DNA of 34,038 nucleotides from Comamonadaceae bacterium (GTDB lineage Bacteria > Pseudomonadota > Gammaproteobacteria > Burkholderiales > Burkholderiaceae_C), in NCBI GenBank assembly GCA_013297985.1, contig JAAFIY010000031.1:1-34038 (forward strand), given 5' to 3'. Positions 16,026-24,925 of the stretch are shown here, in pieces (positions within the stretch are counted from its first letter, which is position 1; every line of letters begins with the position of its first letter). The notes beneath the pieces were generated by a model, which did no database searches, was not told the DNA's origin, and was given only the letters and a program-made list of their open reading frames with translations. A program made the translations under genes and the position numbers.

Positions 16026-18173
16026 CTACCTGCCCGATCCGGCGGGCAGCAAGGCCACGACGTTGTCCGACCCCGGCGCGCCCAACACCTGCTGTTTGAG
16101 GGCGGCCAATTGGTCGCGCACCCGTGCCGCTTGCTCAAACTCAAGGCTGCGGGCGTGGTCGAGCATCTTTTTCTCCAGCCGCTTGATTTCGCGGCCCAAG
16201 TCCTTCTCACTCACCTCGCCGGCCTGGGCGCGCTCGTCAGCCAAGCGTTGGGCTTCGCGGCCCGCTTTTTCGCTGTAGACGCCATCGATCAAATCGCGCA
16301 CCTGCTTGACCACGCTGCGCGGCGTAATGCCATTGGCCAAATTGAAGGCGGTCTGCTTGGTGCGCCGACGTTCGGTTTCATCCATGGCCCGCTTCATGCT
16401 GTCGGTGATGCGGTCGGCATACAAGATGGCATGGCCGCTGACGTTGCGAGCGGCCCGGCCAATGGTTTGAATCAAGCTGCGCTCGGCGCGCAAGAAGCCT
16501 TCCTTGTCGGCGTCCAAGATGGCCACCAGCGACACCTCGGGAATGTCCAGGCCTTCACGCAGCAAGTTGATACCCACCAGCACATCGAAGGCGCCCAAGC
16601 GCAGGTCGCGAATGATTTCCACCCGCTCCACGGTGTCGACATCGCTGTGCAAATAGCGCACTTTCACGCCGTTGTCGCTCAAGTAATCGGTGAGCTGCTC
16701 GGCCATGCGCTTGGTGAGCGTGGTGATCAGCACCCTTTCGCGCTTGTCCACGCGGATGCGGATTTCTTGCAGCACATCGTCCACCTGGTGGGTGGCGGGC
16801 CGCACTTCCACCACCGGATCCACCAGCCCAGTGGGGCGCACCACCTGCTCTACCACCCGGCCTGCGTGTTCGTTTTCGTAGTGCGCCGGGGTGGCTGAGA
16901 CAAACACCACCTGGCGCATGCGGCGCTCAAATTCGTCGAACTTCAGCGGGCGGTTGTCCAAGGCGCTGGGCAGCCGAAAGCCGTACTCCACCAAGGTGGT
17001 CTTGCGCGCCCGGTCGCCGTTGTACATGCCGCCCAACTGGCCGATGAGCACATGGCTTTCGTCTAGAAACATCAGCGCATCGCGGGGCAAATAGTCGGTG
17101 AGCGTGCTGGGGGGTTCGCCCGGTGCGGCACCGCTCAAATGGCGGGTGTAGTTTTCAATGCCCTTGCAGTGACCGACTTCGCTGAGCATTTCTAGGTCAA
17201 AGCGGGTTCGCTGCTCCAGCCGTTGGGCCTCTACCAGTTTGCCCATACCCACCAGTTCTTTGAGCCGTGAGTCCAACTCCAGCTTGATGGTCTCCACGGC
17301 CGCCAGCACCCGGTCGCGCGGGGTGACGTAGTGGCTGCTGGGGTAGACAGTAAAGCGAGGAATCTTTTGTTTGATGCGGCCGGTGAGCGGGTCAAACAGG
17401 CTTAAGGATTCCACCTCGTCGTCAAACAGCTCAATGCGAATGGCCAACTCAGAGTGTTCGGCCGGAAACACGTCAATGGTGTCGCCACGCACGCGGAATT
17501 TGCCGCGGCTGAAGTCTTGCTCATTGCGCTGGTACTGCATGCGAATGAGCTGGCCGATGGTGTCGCGCTGGCTCATTTTGTCGCCGGTGCGCAGCGTCAT
17601 CACCATGCGGTGGTAGCTCTCGGGTTCACCAATGCCGTAGATGGCCGACACCGTGGCCACGATCACCACGTCGCGCCGCTCCAGCAGGCTTTTGGTGCAG
17701 CTCAGGCGAAGTTGTTCGATGTGCTCATTGATGGCGCTGTCTTTTTCAATGAACAAATCGCGCTGCGGCACATAGGCTTCGGGCTGGTAGTAGTCGTAGT
17801 AGCTGACGAAATACTCCACCGCGTTCTTGGGGAAGAACTCCCGCATTTCGCTGTACAGCTGCGCGGCCAGCGTCTTGTTGGGCGCAAACACAATGGCCGG
17901 GCGGCCCATTTGCGCAATGACGTTGGCCATGGTGAAGGTTTTGCCCGAACCCGTCACGCCCAACAGGGTTTGAAACACCTCACCATCGCGGATGCCTTCG
18001 ACCAACTGTTCAATGGCCGCCGGCTGGTCACCCGCAGGTGCATAGGGCTGGTACAGCTCAAAGGGCGAATCGGGGTAGCGCACAAAGCTGCCGTTAGGCG
18101 GCGCGGCAACAGCGGCATCAAGCGAAGCCAAATCGGCATGAACAGGGGCTGAAAGCGGCAGGTTTGCGGTCAT
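16026..18173 (-). CDS. uvrB: Excinuclease ABC subunit B
   Basis: Damage-verifying helicase of nucleotide excision repair, 715 residues from the ATG at 18173 (a GTG directly precedes it). Walker A is [11 protein letters not shown]. The beta-hairpin segment [12 protein letters not shown], the DESHV box, the SATPA motif, the [12 protein letters not shown] segment and the QTIGRAARN arginine-finger region are all present. The C-terminal UVR domain that binds UvrC is intact ([24 protein letters not shown]). The first 35 residues are a non-conserved extension. It is divergent from the aminotransferase gene. No CTGT-N8-ACAG type LexA box is evident in the 108-base gap. Confidence 0.97.
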   Translation of the reverse strand: MTANLPLSAPVHADLASLDAAVAAPPNGSFVRYPDSPFELYQPYAPAGDQPAAIEQLVEGIRDGEVFQTLLGVTGSGKTFTMANVIAQMGRPAIVFAPNKTLAAQLYSEMREFFPKNAVEYFVSYYDYYQPEAYVPQRDLFIEKDSAINEHIEQLRLSCTKSLLERRDVVIVATVSAIYGIGEPESYHRMVMTLRTGDKMSQRDTIGQLIRMQYQRNEQDFSRGKFRVRGDTIDVFPAEHSELAIRIELFDDEVESLSLFDPLTGRIKQKIPRFTVYPSSHYVTPRDRVLAAVETIKLELDSRLKELVGMGKLVEAQRLEQRTRFDLEMLSEVGHCKGIENYTRHLSGAAPGEPPSTLTDYLPRDALMFLDESHVLIGQLGGMYNGDRARKTTLVEYGFRLPSALDNRPLKFDEFERRMRQVVFVSATPAHYENEHAGRVVEQVVRPTGLVDPVVEVRPATHQVDDVLQEIRIRVDKRERVLITTLTKRMAEQLTDYLSDNGVKVRYLHSDVDTVERVEIIRDLRLGAFDVLVGINLLREGLDIPEVSLVAILDADKEGFLRAERSLIQTIGRAARNVSGHAILYADRITDSMKRAMDETERRRTKQTAFNLANGITPRSVVKQVRDLIDGVYSEKAGREAQRLADERAQAGEVSEKDLGREIKRLEKKMLDHARSLEFEQAARVRDQLAALKQQVLGAPGSDNVVALLPAGSGR

Positions 18174-18281
18174 CACACGCCCGTAAAATTAAAGGTCAAC
18201 CCGCTAGGTTAGCTCAGCGTTAGCTAATTCCAGTCTCTGTTTGTGGCCTTGGCCCATTCCCGTTTTTCAAGGACTCGCTCC

Positions 18282-19478
18282 ATGTCGTTGTTTGCCGCCG
18301 TCGAAATGGCTCCCCGTGACCCCATCTTGGGCTTAAACGAAGCCTTTGGGGCTGACCCAAGCACCCAAAAGGTCAACCTGGGCGTGGGGGTGTACTTCGA
18401 CAACACCGGCAAGCTGCCGTTGCTGCAGTGCGTGCAAAAAGCGGAGTCGCTCATGATGGAAAAGCCCAGCGCTCGTGGCTATCTGCCCATTGATGGCATT
18501 GCGGCCTATGACGCTGCCGTCAAAGCGCTGGTGTTTGGTGCGGACAGCGAAGCCGTCACTGGCGGCCGCGTGGCCACGGTGCAGGCGCTGGGCGGCACAG
18601 GAGGCCTGCGCATTGGGGCCGATTTCTTGAAAAAGCTCTACCCCAACGCCCGGGTGCTGATTAGCGACCCCAGCTGGGAAAACCACCGCGCCCTGTTCAC
18701 CCAGGCCGGTTTTGTGGTGGACAGCTACCCCTACTACGACGCCGCCACCCGCAGCGTGAACGTGGCGGGCATGCTGGCCGCGCTGAAAGCCGCCCCAGCA
18801 GGCACCATCGTGGTCTTGCACGCCTGCTGCCACAACCCCACTGGTTATGACATCACCCCCGCTGATTGGGACGCCGTGGTGGCCGCCTGCAAAGCCAGTG
18901 GCTTGGTGCCCTTTTTAGATATGGCCTACCAAGGCTTTGGCTACGGCATTGCCGAAGACGGCGCGGCGGTGGCCAAGTTTGTGGCTGCGGGCCTGACGTT
19001 TTTGGTATCCACCAGCTTTTCCAAAAGCTTCAGTCTGTACGGCGAACGCGTGGGTGCTTTAAGCGTGCTGTGCCAGAACAAAGACGAAGCCGCCCGGGTG
19101 CTAAGCCAATTGAAGATCGTCATTCGCACCAACTACAGCAACCCACCGACCCACGGCGGTGCTGTGGTGGCGCGGGTGCTGAACACCCCCGAATTGCGCG
19201 CCTTGTGGGAAGAAGAGCTGGCCGGCATGCGGGTCCGCATCAAGCAGATGCGCCAAGCGCTGGTAGAGGGCCTAAAAGCCGCCGGTGTGCAGCAAGACAT
19301 GGGCTTTATCACCCAGCAAATTGGCATGTTCAGCTATTCGGGCTTGAGCAAAGACCAAATGGTGCGCCTGCGCTCTGAATTTGGGGTGTACGGCACCGAC
19401 ACCGGCCGCATGTGCGTGGCCGCCTTGAACAGCGGCAACATTGGGCACGTGTGCGCATCGATTGCGCGGGTGCTCTAA
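18282..19478 (+). CDS. Aromatic/aspartate aminotransferase (class I)
   Basis: A 398-residue class I PLP aminotransferase of the AspC/TyrB group, which exchanges amino groups between aspartate or aromatic amino acids and 2-oxoglutarate. Lys248 in SFSKSFSLYGERVG is the PLP lysine. HACCHNPTG, the Asp-Tyr pair in PFLDMAYQGFGYG, and an Arg near the C-terminus (TGRMCVA) are present. I chose the ATG at 18282 because AAGGA lies upstream and MSLFAAVEMAPRDPILGL is the family start. Sequence alone does not separate aspartate from tyrosine preference. It stands alone, divergent from uvrB. Confidence 0.93.
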   Translation: MSLFAAVEMAPRDPILGLNEAFGADPSTQKVNLGVGVYFDNTGKLPLLQCVQKAESLMMEKPSARGYLPIDGIAAYDAAVKALVFGADSEAVTGGRVATVQALGGTGGLRIGADFLKKLYPNARVLISDPSWENHRALFTQAGFVVDSYPYYDAATRSVNVAGMLAALKAAPAGTIVVLHACCHNPTGYDITPADWDAVVAACKASGLVPFLDMAYQGFGYGIAEDGAAVAKFVAAGLTFLVSTSFSKSFSLYGERVGALSVLCQNKDEAARVLSQLKIVIRTNYSNPPTHGGAVVARVLNTPELRALWEEELAGMRVRIKQMRQALVEGLKAAGVQQDMGFITQQIGMFSYSGLSKDQMVRLRSEFGVYGTDTGRMCVAALNSGNIGHVCASIARVL

Positions 19479-19530
19479 GGCGCGTGCTGGTCAGCGCGGC
19501 GCCAGCGAGCCGCAGGCCTTGAACCCAATC

Positions 19531-19580
19531 GGGCTGTTGCGCCCTATTTAAGGGCGTAAGCAGCTATTAAATCAATAGCG
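19531..19580 (-). repeat. Dispersed repeat copy between aminotransferase and phaZ
   Basis: On the minus strand AATAGCTGCTTACGCCC is followed by TTAAATAGGGCG. The inverted CGCCCT/AGGGCG arms form a 6-bp hairpin, and a GCTATT/AATAGC hairpin precedes it. It lies about 50 bases after the aminotransferase stop and could act as a weak terminator. This is one of the best-preserved copies of the family in the window. Confidence 0.7.
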
Positions 19581-19660
19581 ACCCATGGGTTTGAGCCCCA
19601 AGATCCTGCGCTGAATTGACGCAAAGCCGCCACGCATTTCCGGGCCAGCGGCGGTTATAT

Positions 19661-19670
19661 TGCACTGCAA
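19661..19670 (+). promoter_or_regulatory. PhaR/PhbF-type binding motif before phaZ
   Basis: TGCACTGCAA fits TGC-N3-GCAA, the motif described for the PHB-metabolism repressor (PhbF/PhaR) of Herbaspirillum and relatives. It lies 17 bases before the phaZ ATG, overlaps a TATATT sequence that may be the -10 box, and would suit repression by PhaR when little polymer is present. One short motif match is moderate evidence. Confidence 0.5.
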
Positions 19671-19687
19671 CAAAAGTGGAGTTGCGC

Positions 19688-21145
19688 ATGCTGTATCAGA
19701 TCTACGAATCCCAGCGCTCGTTGCTAGAGCCCTTTGCCGACTTTGCCCAAGCCGCTGCCAAGCTCTACGGCAACCCAATGAACGCGTTCGGCCAGGTGCC
19801 GTTTGCCCAGCGCGCCGCCGCCGCATATGACCTGTTCTACCGCCTGGGCAAAGACTACGAAAAACCCGAATTCGGCCTGCGGGTGGTGGATGTGCGCGGG
19901 GTGGAAGTCGCCATTCACGAGCGCATTGAGATCAACAAACCTTTTTGTGAGCTGCGCCGCTTCAAGCGCTTCAGTGATGACCCGGCCACCCTCACCCGCC
20001 TGAAAGGCCAGCCCGCCGTGTTGGTGGTGGCGCCCTTGTCGGGCCACTACGCCACGCTGCTGCGCGACACCGTGCGCACCCTGCTCAGCGACCACAAGGT
20101 CTACATCACCGACTGGAAAAACGCCCGGCTGGTGCCGCTGTCTGACGGTGAATTCCATCTCGACGACTATGTGAACTATGTGCAGGAATTCATCCGCCAC
20201 CTGCAGGCCAAGTATGGGCAATGCCACGTGATCAGCGTGTGCCAGCCCACTGTGCCGGTGTTGGCAGCGGTGTCGCTAATGGCCAGCCGCGGCGAGGCCA
20301 CGCCCTTGAGCCTGACGATGATGGGCGGCCCGATTGACGCGCGCAAATCGCCCACTGCGGTGAACAACTTGGCCATGAACCGCAGCTTTGCCTGGTTTGA
20401 AAACAACGTCATCTACCGCGTGCCCACCAACTACCCGGGCGCTGGGCGGCGGGTGTACCCCGGGTTTATGCAGCACAGCGGTTTTGTGGCGATGAACCCC
20501 GACCGCCACGCCAAAAGCCACTTTGATTACTTCAAAGACCTGCTCAAGGGCGACGACGCCAGCGCCGAAGCGCACCGCGCCTTCTACGACGAATACAACG
20601 CCGTGCTGGACATGGACGCTGACTACTACTTGGAAACCATTCAAACGGTGTTCCAAGATTTCAAGCTAGTCCATGGCACCTGGGACGTGAAAAGCCCCGA
20701 TGGCGTGCTAGAGCGGGTGCGCCCGCAAGACATCGCCCACAGCGCTGTACTGACCGTTGAGGGCGAGTTAGACGACATTTCAGGATCGGGCCAAACGGCG
20801 GCGGCGCATGATTTGTGCACCGGTGTACCCAAAGACCGCCACCAACACTACGAGGCCAAAGGCGCCGGGCATTACGGCATCTTCAGCGGCCGCCGCTGGC
20901 GCGACATGGTCTACCCGGTGGTGCGCAGCTTTATTGCCAGCCACCATGTGGTACCCGTGGCGCCTGCCGAAAGCGAGGCGCCCGCCCCAGCACCAGCTAG
21001 CCGCCCGGCGCGCAAAGCGCCGCGTGTGGCTTCTGCCAAAACCCCAGCCCCAGCCCCGGCACCCGCTGCAGTGGCCCGCACCCGGCGCCCCAGCGCCAAG
21101 GTCGCTCCGCCCAAGCGCGCTGCTGCGCCGCGCCGCAAGGCTTAA
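19688..21145 (+). CDS. phaZ: Intracellular polyhydroxybutyrate depolymerase with basic tail
   Basis: Hydrolase that mobilises stored PHB granules. Residues 1-420 match the intracellular PhaZ1 type: start MLYQIYESQRSLLEPFADFAQ, nucleophile Cys185 in SVCQPTVP in place of the serine of extracellular enzymes, Asp in VEGELDDISG, and His in AKGAGHYGIFSGRRWR. No signal peptide is seen. GGAG lies six bases before the ATG at 19688. The last 64 residues are an Ala/Pro-rich tail with many Lys and Arg, ending PPKRAAAPRRKA. Cupriavidus PhaZ1 is about 419 residues, so this tail is an extension. It resembles histone-H1-like tails of PhaM/PhaF-type phasins and may bind DNA or the granule surface. Confidence 0.93.
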   Translation: MLYQIYESQRSLLEPFADFAQAAAKLYGNPMNAFGQVPFAQRAAAAYDLFYRLGKDYEKPEFGLRVVDVRGVEVAIHERIEINKPFCELRRFKRFSDDPATLTRLKGQPAVLVVAPLSGHYATLLRDTVRTLLSDHKVYITDWKNARLVPLSDGEFHLDDYVNYVQEFIRHLQAKYGQCHVISVCQPTVPVLAAVSLMASRGEATPLSLTMMGGPIDARKSPTAVNNLAMNRSFAWFENNVIYRVPTNYPGAGRRVYPGFMQHSGFVAMNPDRHAKSHFDYFKDLLKGDDASAEAHRAFYDEYNAVLDMDADYYLETIQTVFQDFKLVHGTWDVKSPDGVLERVRPQDIAHSAVLTVEGELDDISGSGQTAAAHDLCTGVPKDRHQHYEAKGAGHYGIFSGRRWRDMVYPVVRSFIASHHVVPVAPAESEAPAPAPASRPARKAPRVASAKTPAPAPAPAAVARTRRPSAKVAPPKRAAAPRRKA

Positions 21146-21184
21146 GCAGTGGGCCTGCCACGCCTCGGCTTCGCCTGAAGCACC

Positions 21185-21925
21185 ATGGCCGACGCGGCGC
21201 GTTTGCCTTTCGTGGCCGCCACGCCGTTGGCGGATTTGTCGTCGGCCGCAGCGGCCGTGCATGCAGTGCTGCCCCAAACGCAATGCACACGCTGCGGCTA
21301 TCCCGACTGCGCCGCCTATGCGCAGGCCATTGCGGACCAAGGTGTCGCCATTAACCAATGCCCGCCTGGTGGAGATGAAGGCATCGTGCGGCTGTCAAAA
21401 GTAACGGGGCGACCTGTTGCGCCGCTCAACCTCGAGCACGGCACGGAAGGCCCGCGCACCGTGGCCGTCATAGATGAAACCTGGTGCATCGGTTGCACCC
21501 TGTGCGTGCAAGCTTGCCCCACCGATGCCATCTTGGGCGCCTCCAAATGGATGCACACCGTGGTGGAGCCCGACTGCACTGGCTGCGAACGCTGCGTGCC
21601 CGTCTGCCCAGTGGACTGCATCGAGCTGATACCGGTCAGCGGCAGCGCCACGGGTTGGGCCGCCTGGAGTGCCGACTTGGCGCACACCGCCCTGCAGCGT
21701 TATCTGCAGCGCGACCAGCGCTTGCAGCACGATCAGCGCCAGCGCGAACTGCGCCATGAAACCGTGCTGCGCGACAAACTCAGCGACTTAGGCGCGCATT
21801 CGCTTGTGACCGACCCCGAATTGCTGGACACCAAACGCGCCCTGGTGGAGCAGGCCTTGCGCCGCGCGCAGGCCAACCGGGCGCACCCGCAGCGCAGCGA
21901 TTCACGCGAAACGGGCGACACTTGA
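21185..21925 (+). CDS. RnfB-like iron-sulfur protein
   Basis: A 246-residue ferredoxin-like protein. Residues 20-62 form a [4Fe-4S] domain with Cys34, Cys37, Cys42 and Cys59. Two ferredoxin motifs follow at Cys101/104/107/111 and Cys131/134/137/141. This is the domain order of RnfB/RsxB, but the hydrophobic N-terminal helix of membrane RnfB is absent and no rnfA, C, D, G or E gene is nearby. The last 90 residues are Arg/Gln-rich and helical. It begins 39 bases after phaZ. Single-gene RnfB-like proteins are common in betaproteobacteria; the electron donor and acceptor are unknown. A possible adjustment of redox state after PHB breakdown is speculation. Confidence 0.85.
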   Translation: MADAARLPFVAATPLADLSSAAAAVHAVLPQTQCTRCGYPDCAAYAQAIADQGVAINQCPPGGDEGIVRLSKVTGRPVAPLNLEHGTEGPRTVAVIDETWCIGCTLCVQACPTDAILGASKWMHTVVEPDCTGCERCVPVCPVDCIELIPVSGSATGWAAWSADLAHTALQRYLQRDQRLQHDQRQRELRHETVLRDKLSDLGAHSLVTDPELLDTKRALVEQALRRAQANRAHPQRSDSRETGDT

Positions 21926-21976
21926 ACGGGCGACACCTGATCTGAGCCGCCCCGTGGCTGCGCGCCGAATGGCGGA

Positions 21977-24310
21977 TTAGGCCAGCGACTTGTACACCCC
22001 ACAGCCCAAGTACACGTCATCCACCTTGGACACATACGAAATCTTCACCTGCACCCGGCCGGTGGTGGGGTTGGTGATTTCGTATTCCACCCAGCCCGGC
22101 TCGGCGTCGGCCTGCTCTGCAATGCCGTTGATCAGCGCATTGCCATCGATGCCGGGCACGTCTTGCACCTTGGTGCCCACTTTGGCTTGGTTGCCGCCAA
22201 AGGCCAGGTACTTGCCTGACCGGTCCAGCGCAAACACATACATGTCGCGATCAAAGAAACCGTTGGCGCGATCGGTGATGTCGCGCAAGAAAGAGTCGCG
22301 CCCCGCGCTGCGGCTGCGGTGCTGCACCGCGCGCTCAACCAGGGCCACCGCCTCATGCGGGGCGCCTTGCTGCAACTCGAACACCGCCGCAGCAGAGGTG
22401 AGCGTTTCAGCCCGGTGCTGCGCAGCGCGGGATTGGTTGGTGGCCATTTCCACCATGGCGGCATTGCGCTGGGTGATCTCATCCAACTGCTGCACCGCGC
22501 CCATGATTTCTTGCAGGCTGCTGCTTTGCTCGGTGCTGGAGCGGGAAATGCCCGACACGCTGTCAGACACCCGCCGAATGCCCGTGACGATGGCTTCAAT
22601 GTCGGCACCTGCGCGGCGAATGCGCTGCACCGAAGCCTCTACCTGTGCCGATGAATCTTGAATCAGCCCGCGAATCTCGCGCGCACTGGCCGCTGAGCGC
22701 TGCGCCAGGCTGCGCACTTCCGAGGCCACCACCGCAAAGCCCCGACCCTGCTCGCCCGCACGGGCAGCTTCCACCGCCGCGTTCAGCGCCAAGATATTGG
22801 TTTGGAAGGCGATGCTGTCAATGGTGCCGATGATCTCGTTCATGCGGTTGGCACTTTGCTGGATGGCCTCAACCGACTTGACCGAATCGCCCATGGCGTT
22901 GGCGCCTTTTTCGGCCAGCTCGCGCACTTGTACGGCTTCTTGATCCACCCCAGTGGCGGCCTGCGCGTTGTTCTGCACGTTGTCGACCAGGCCATGCAAG
23001 CTCGCGCGGGTTTGCTCCAAATTGGCCGCTTGCGATTCGGTGCGGTTGGACAACTCCGCCGTGCCTGCGGCCAGCACCTTGCCCGAATGCGCCAACAGCG
23101 CGGCGCTGGAACCCACCTCAGCCACCATCGAAGACACTCCGCCCACCATGCCGCGCACCTTGGCGGCCAGATCGCCCAACTCGTCTTTGCTGCGCACGGT
23201 GACCACGGCGCGCAAATGCCCTTCGGCCACTTGCTGCATGGCGTAGCCCAAGCGGCGCAGGTCCACCATGAGTGACTTGTAGAAGCACAGCATCAAGTAC
23301 AGCAGCAGCAACAAGCCGATGGCCAAGCCCATCGTGAGCCAAGCGAATGCAGAGCGCTGCTGGCCCACGCGGGCCAACAACTCTGCTTGCAAAGAAGTCT
23401 TCAGCGCCTCTTGCAAGCTGGCCACGGATGCCATGGCCTGTTGGGCGGTCTGGCCCAGTGCAGCCGCGTCGCGCTTGGCTTGCGCATTGGCATAGGCCGT
23501 GTCGGTGCTGGTGGCCAGGGCTTGCACTGCATTAAAGGCAGCTGTGGCCTTGTCGCCCCACCCGGCGGGATCGGCGCCATGGCGCTGGGCACCGGCCAAG
23601 GTTTGGCGCAACTGGGCCAACTCCACCACCAGCTCGCCCGCGCGTGAGCGCACGGCGGACAGCACCATTTCATCGGTGGATTCGGCGTAGCGTTGGGCCG
23701 CAATGCCGGTGGTGGCCACCGTCAGGGTGAGCGTGGGGCTGTGCAGCACCACGGCCTCCATCAACAAATACGGGCCTGCCACCGGCTCGTAGAGCAAGCT
23801 GGATTTTTCGGCCACGTCATACACAAAGGCGCGCATGGCCGCCGATGCCGCCAGGTGCTCCGCCGGGTAGCCCGCACTTTTGCCAGGTGCTGCCACGCCC
23901 GACAAGGCTTGGGCGGCGCGGCTCATGGCCTGACGCAATTCGGTGGACTGCAAGCTGGCGTGGGCAGCCGCAGCTTGGTCGACCGCCGTCAGGGCGCGCG
24001 CAATGGCCGCTTGCGGCTCTGTGGTGGAGCCCGCCGCGCCGGTTTGCACCGCCCGCGCATGGGCATGGATGGCGTTGCCCAGCGCCAACGCGGGCTGCAC
24101 CAGCTGCAGCCCATCGGCTTCGCGCTGGGTGCTTTCAATCGAATCACGCAGACCCGACAAAAACAGCGCCGTCACCACCAGCGCCGGCCCAATGATGGCC
24201 ACGCCTAACAAACCCAGCTTGGCGGCAAAGCGCAGGCGCCGCATCAGCAGCACACCGGGCCGCCACAGGTATAGGCGCTCGTTGGTTACGGCCGCATTGG
24301 CTTGGGTCAT
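21977..24310 (-). CDS. Methyl-accepting chemotaxis protein with C-terminal Cache-like domain
   Basis: A 777-residue chemoreceptor. Membrane segments lie at about 32-53 and 322-345, bounding a helical, Ala-rich periplasmic domain. A HAMP region follows. The signalling hairpin tip is at about 490-540 ([45 protein letters not shown] family core). After the coiled coil, residues about 670-777 resemble an sCache_2 domain ([22 protein letters not shown], then [21 protein letters not shown]). That domain is normally the external sensor, but here it would be cytoplasmic. No C-terminal CheR-binding pentapeptide is seen. I chose the ATG at 24310. It is transcribed downstream of the mce-like gene, with a 135-base gap. 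Confidence 0.9.
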   Translation of the reverse strand: MTQANAAVTNERLYLWRPGVLLMRRLRFAAKLGLLGVAIIGPALVVTALFLSGLRDSIESTQREADGLQLVQPALALGNAIHAHARAVQTGAAGSTTEPQAAIARALTAVDQAAAAHASLQSTELRQAMSRAAQALSGVAAPGKSAGYPAEHLAASAAMRAFVYDVAEKSSLLYEPVAGPYLLMEAVVLHSPTLTLTVATTGIAAQRYAESTDEMVLSAVRSRAGELVVELAQLRQTLAGAQRHGADPAGWGDKATAAFNAVQALATSTDTAYANAQAKRDAAALGQTAQQAMASVASLQEALKTSLQAELLARVGQQRSAFAWLTMGLAIGLLLLLYLMLCFYKSLMVDLRRLGYAMQQVAEGHLRAVVTVRSKDELGDLAAKVRGMVGGVSSMVAEVGSSAALLAHSGKVLAAGTAELSNRTESQAANLEQTRASLHGLVDNVQNNAQAATGVDQEAVQVRELAEKGANAMGDSVKSVEAIQQSANRMNEIIGTIDSIAFQTNILALNAAVEAARAGEQGRGFAVVASEVRSLAQRSAASAREIRGLIQDSSAQVEASVQRIRRAGADIEAIVTGIRRVSDSVSGISRSSTEQSSSLQEIMGAVQQLDEITQRNAAMVEMATNQSRAAQHRAETLTSAAAVFELQQGAPHEAVALVERAVQHRSRSAGRDSFLRDITDRANGFFDRDMYVFALDRSGKYLAFGGNQAKVGTKVQDVPGIDGNALINGIAEQADAEPGWVEYEITNPTTGRVQVKISYVSKVDDVYLGCGVYKSLA

Positions 24311-24445
24311 CGAGAAGTCTCCGTGCTGATGTCGCGAGGGCACCGCAGCCCATCACATTGCAGCTGAAGATAACCGCTGTGCGCCGCCTTCGATATTGGG
24401 ATTTGCAGGCGAGTGGTCTGCTTTTAAGCCGCCTGCCCTGGGTGA

Positions 24446-24925
24446 CTAGCGCGCCGCTGAAATGAGCTCAGGCGGCGCCTGCACCAACTCAATGAGCACC
24501 CCTTCGCCACCCACGGGGAACTGGTCATTGCCCTTCGGGTGCACAAAACAGATGTCGTGCCCCGCTGCGCCGCGTCGAATGCCGCCGGGGGCGAAACGCA
24601 GGCCTTGGCTTTCAAGCCAGGCCACCGCCGCGCGCAAGTCGTCTACCCACAAGCCCACATGGTTCAGGGGCGTGGCGTGCACCGCAGGTTTTTTGTCGGG
24701 GTCAAGCGGTTGCATCAGATCGACCTCAACCGCCCAGGTACCTTGGCCCGCTTCACAAATGTCTTCGTCGACGTTTTCGCGTTCGCTGACAAACGTGCCC
24801 TTGGTGTGCAGGCCCAGCAGATCCACCCACAGATGGCGCAGGCGCTGTTTGTCGGGCCCGCCAATGGCGATTTGCTGGACGCCCAGCACCCGAAACGGGC
24901 GCTGGCTTGGCTGGCCCGCGCTCAT
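24446..24925 (-). CDS. VOC-family protein, probable methylmalonyl-CoA epimerase
   Basis: A 159-residue glyoxalase/VOC-fold protein. Its second half closely resembles methylmalonyl-CoA epimerase: [28 protein letters not shown] and [10 protein letters not shown]. Its position after pccA in an operon with mcm supports conversion of (S)- to (R)-methylmalonyl-CoA. Candidate metal ligands are Gln71, His88 and Glu145. The first ligand, usually His in a DHV/DHI motif, is Gln18 here (GVQQIAIG). It overlaps the pccA stop by four bases (ATGA), so expression is coupled. It could instead be an uncharacterised dioxygenase-like or lyase VOC protein. Confidence 0.78.
   Translation of the reverse strand: MSAGQPSQRPFRVLGVQQIAIGGPDKQRLRHLWVDLLGLHTKGTFVSERENVDEDICEAGQGTWAVEVDLMQPLDPDKKPAVHATPLNHVGLWVDDLRAAVAWLESQGLRFAPGGIRRGAAGHDICFVHPKGNDQFPVGGEGVLIELVQAPPELISAAR

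Noticed and set aside
18174-18281. LexA box in the uvrB promoter region
   Set aside because: No CTG-N10-CAG or CTGT-N8-ACAG palindrome is present; only a TTGACC that could be a -35 box.
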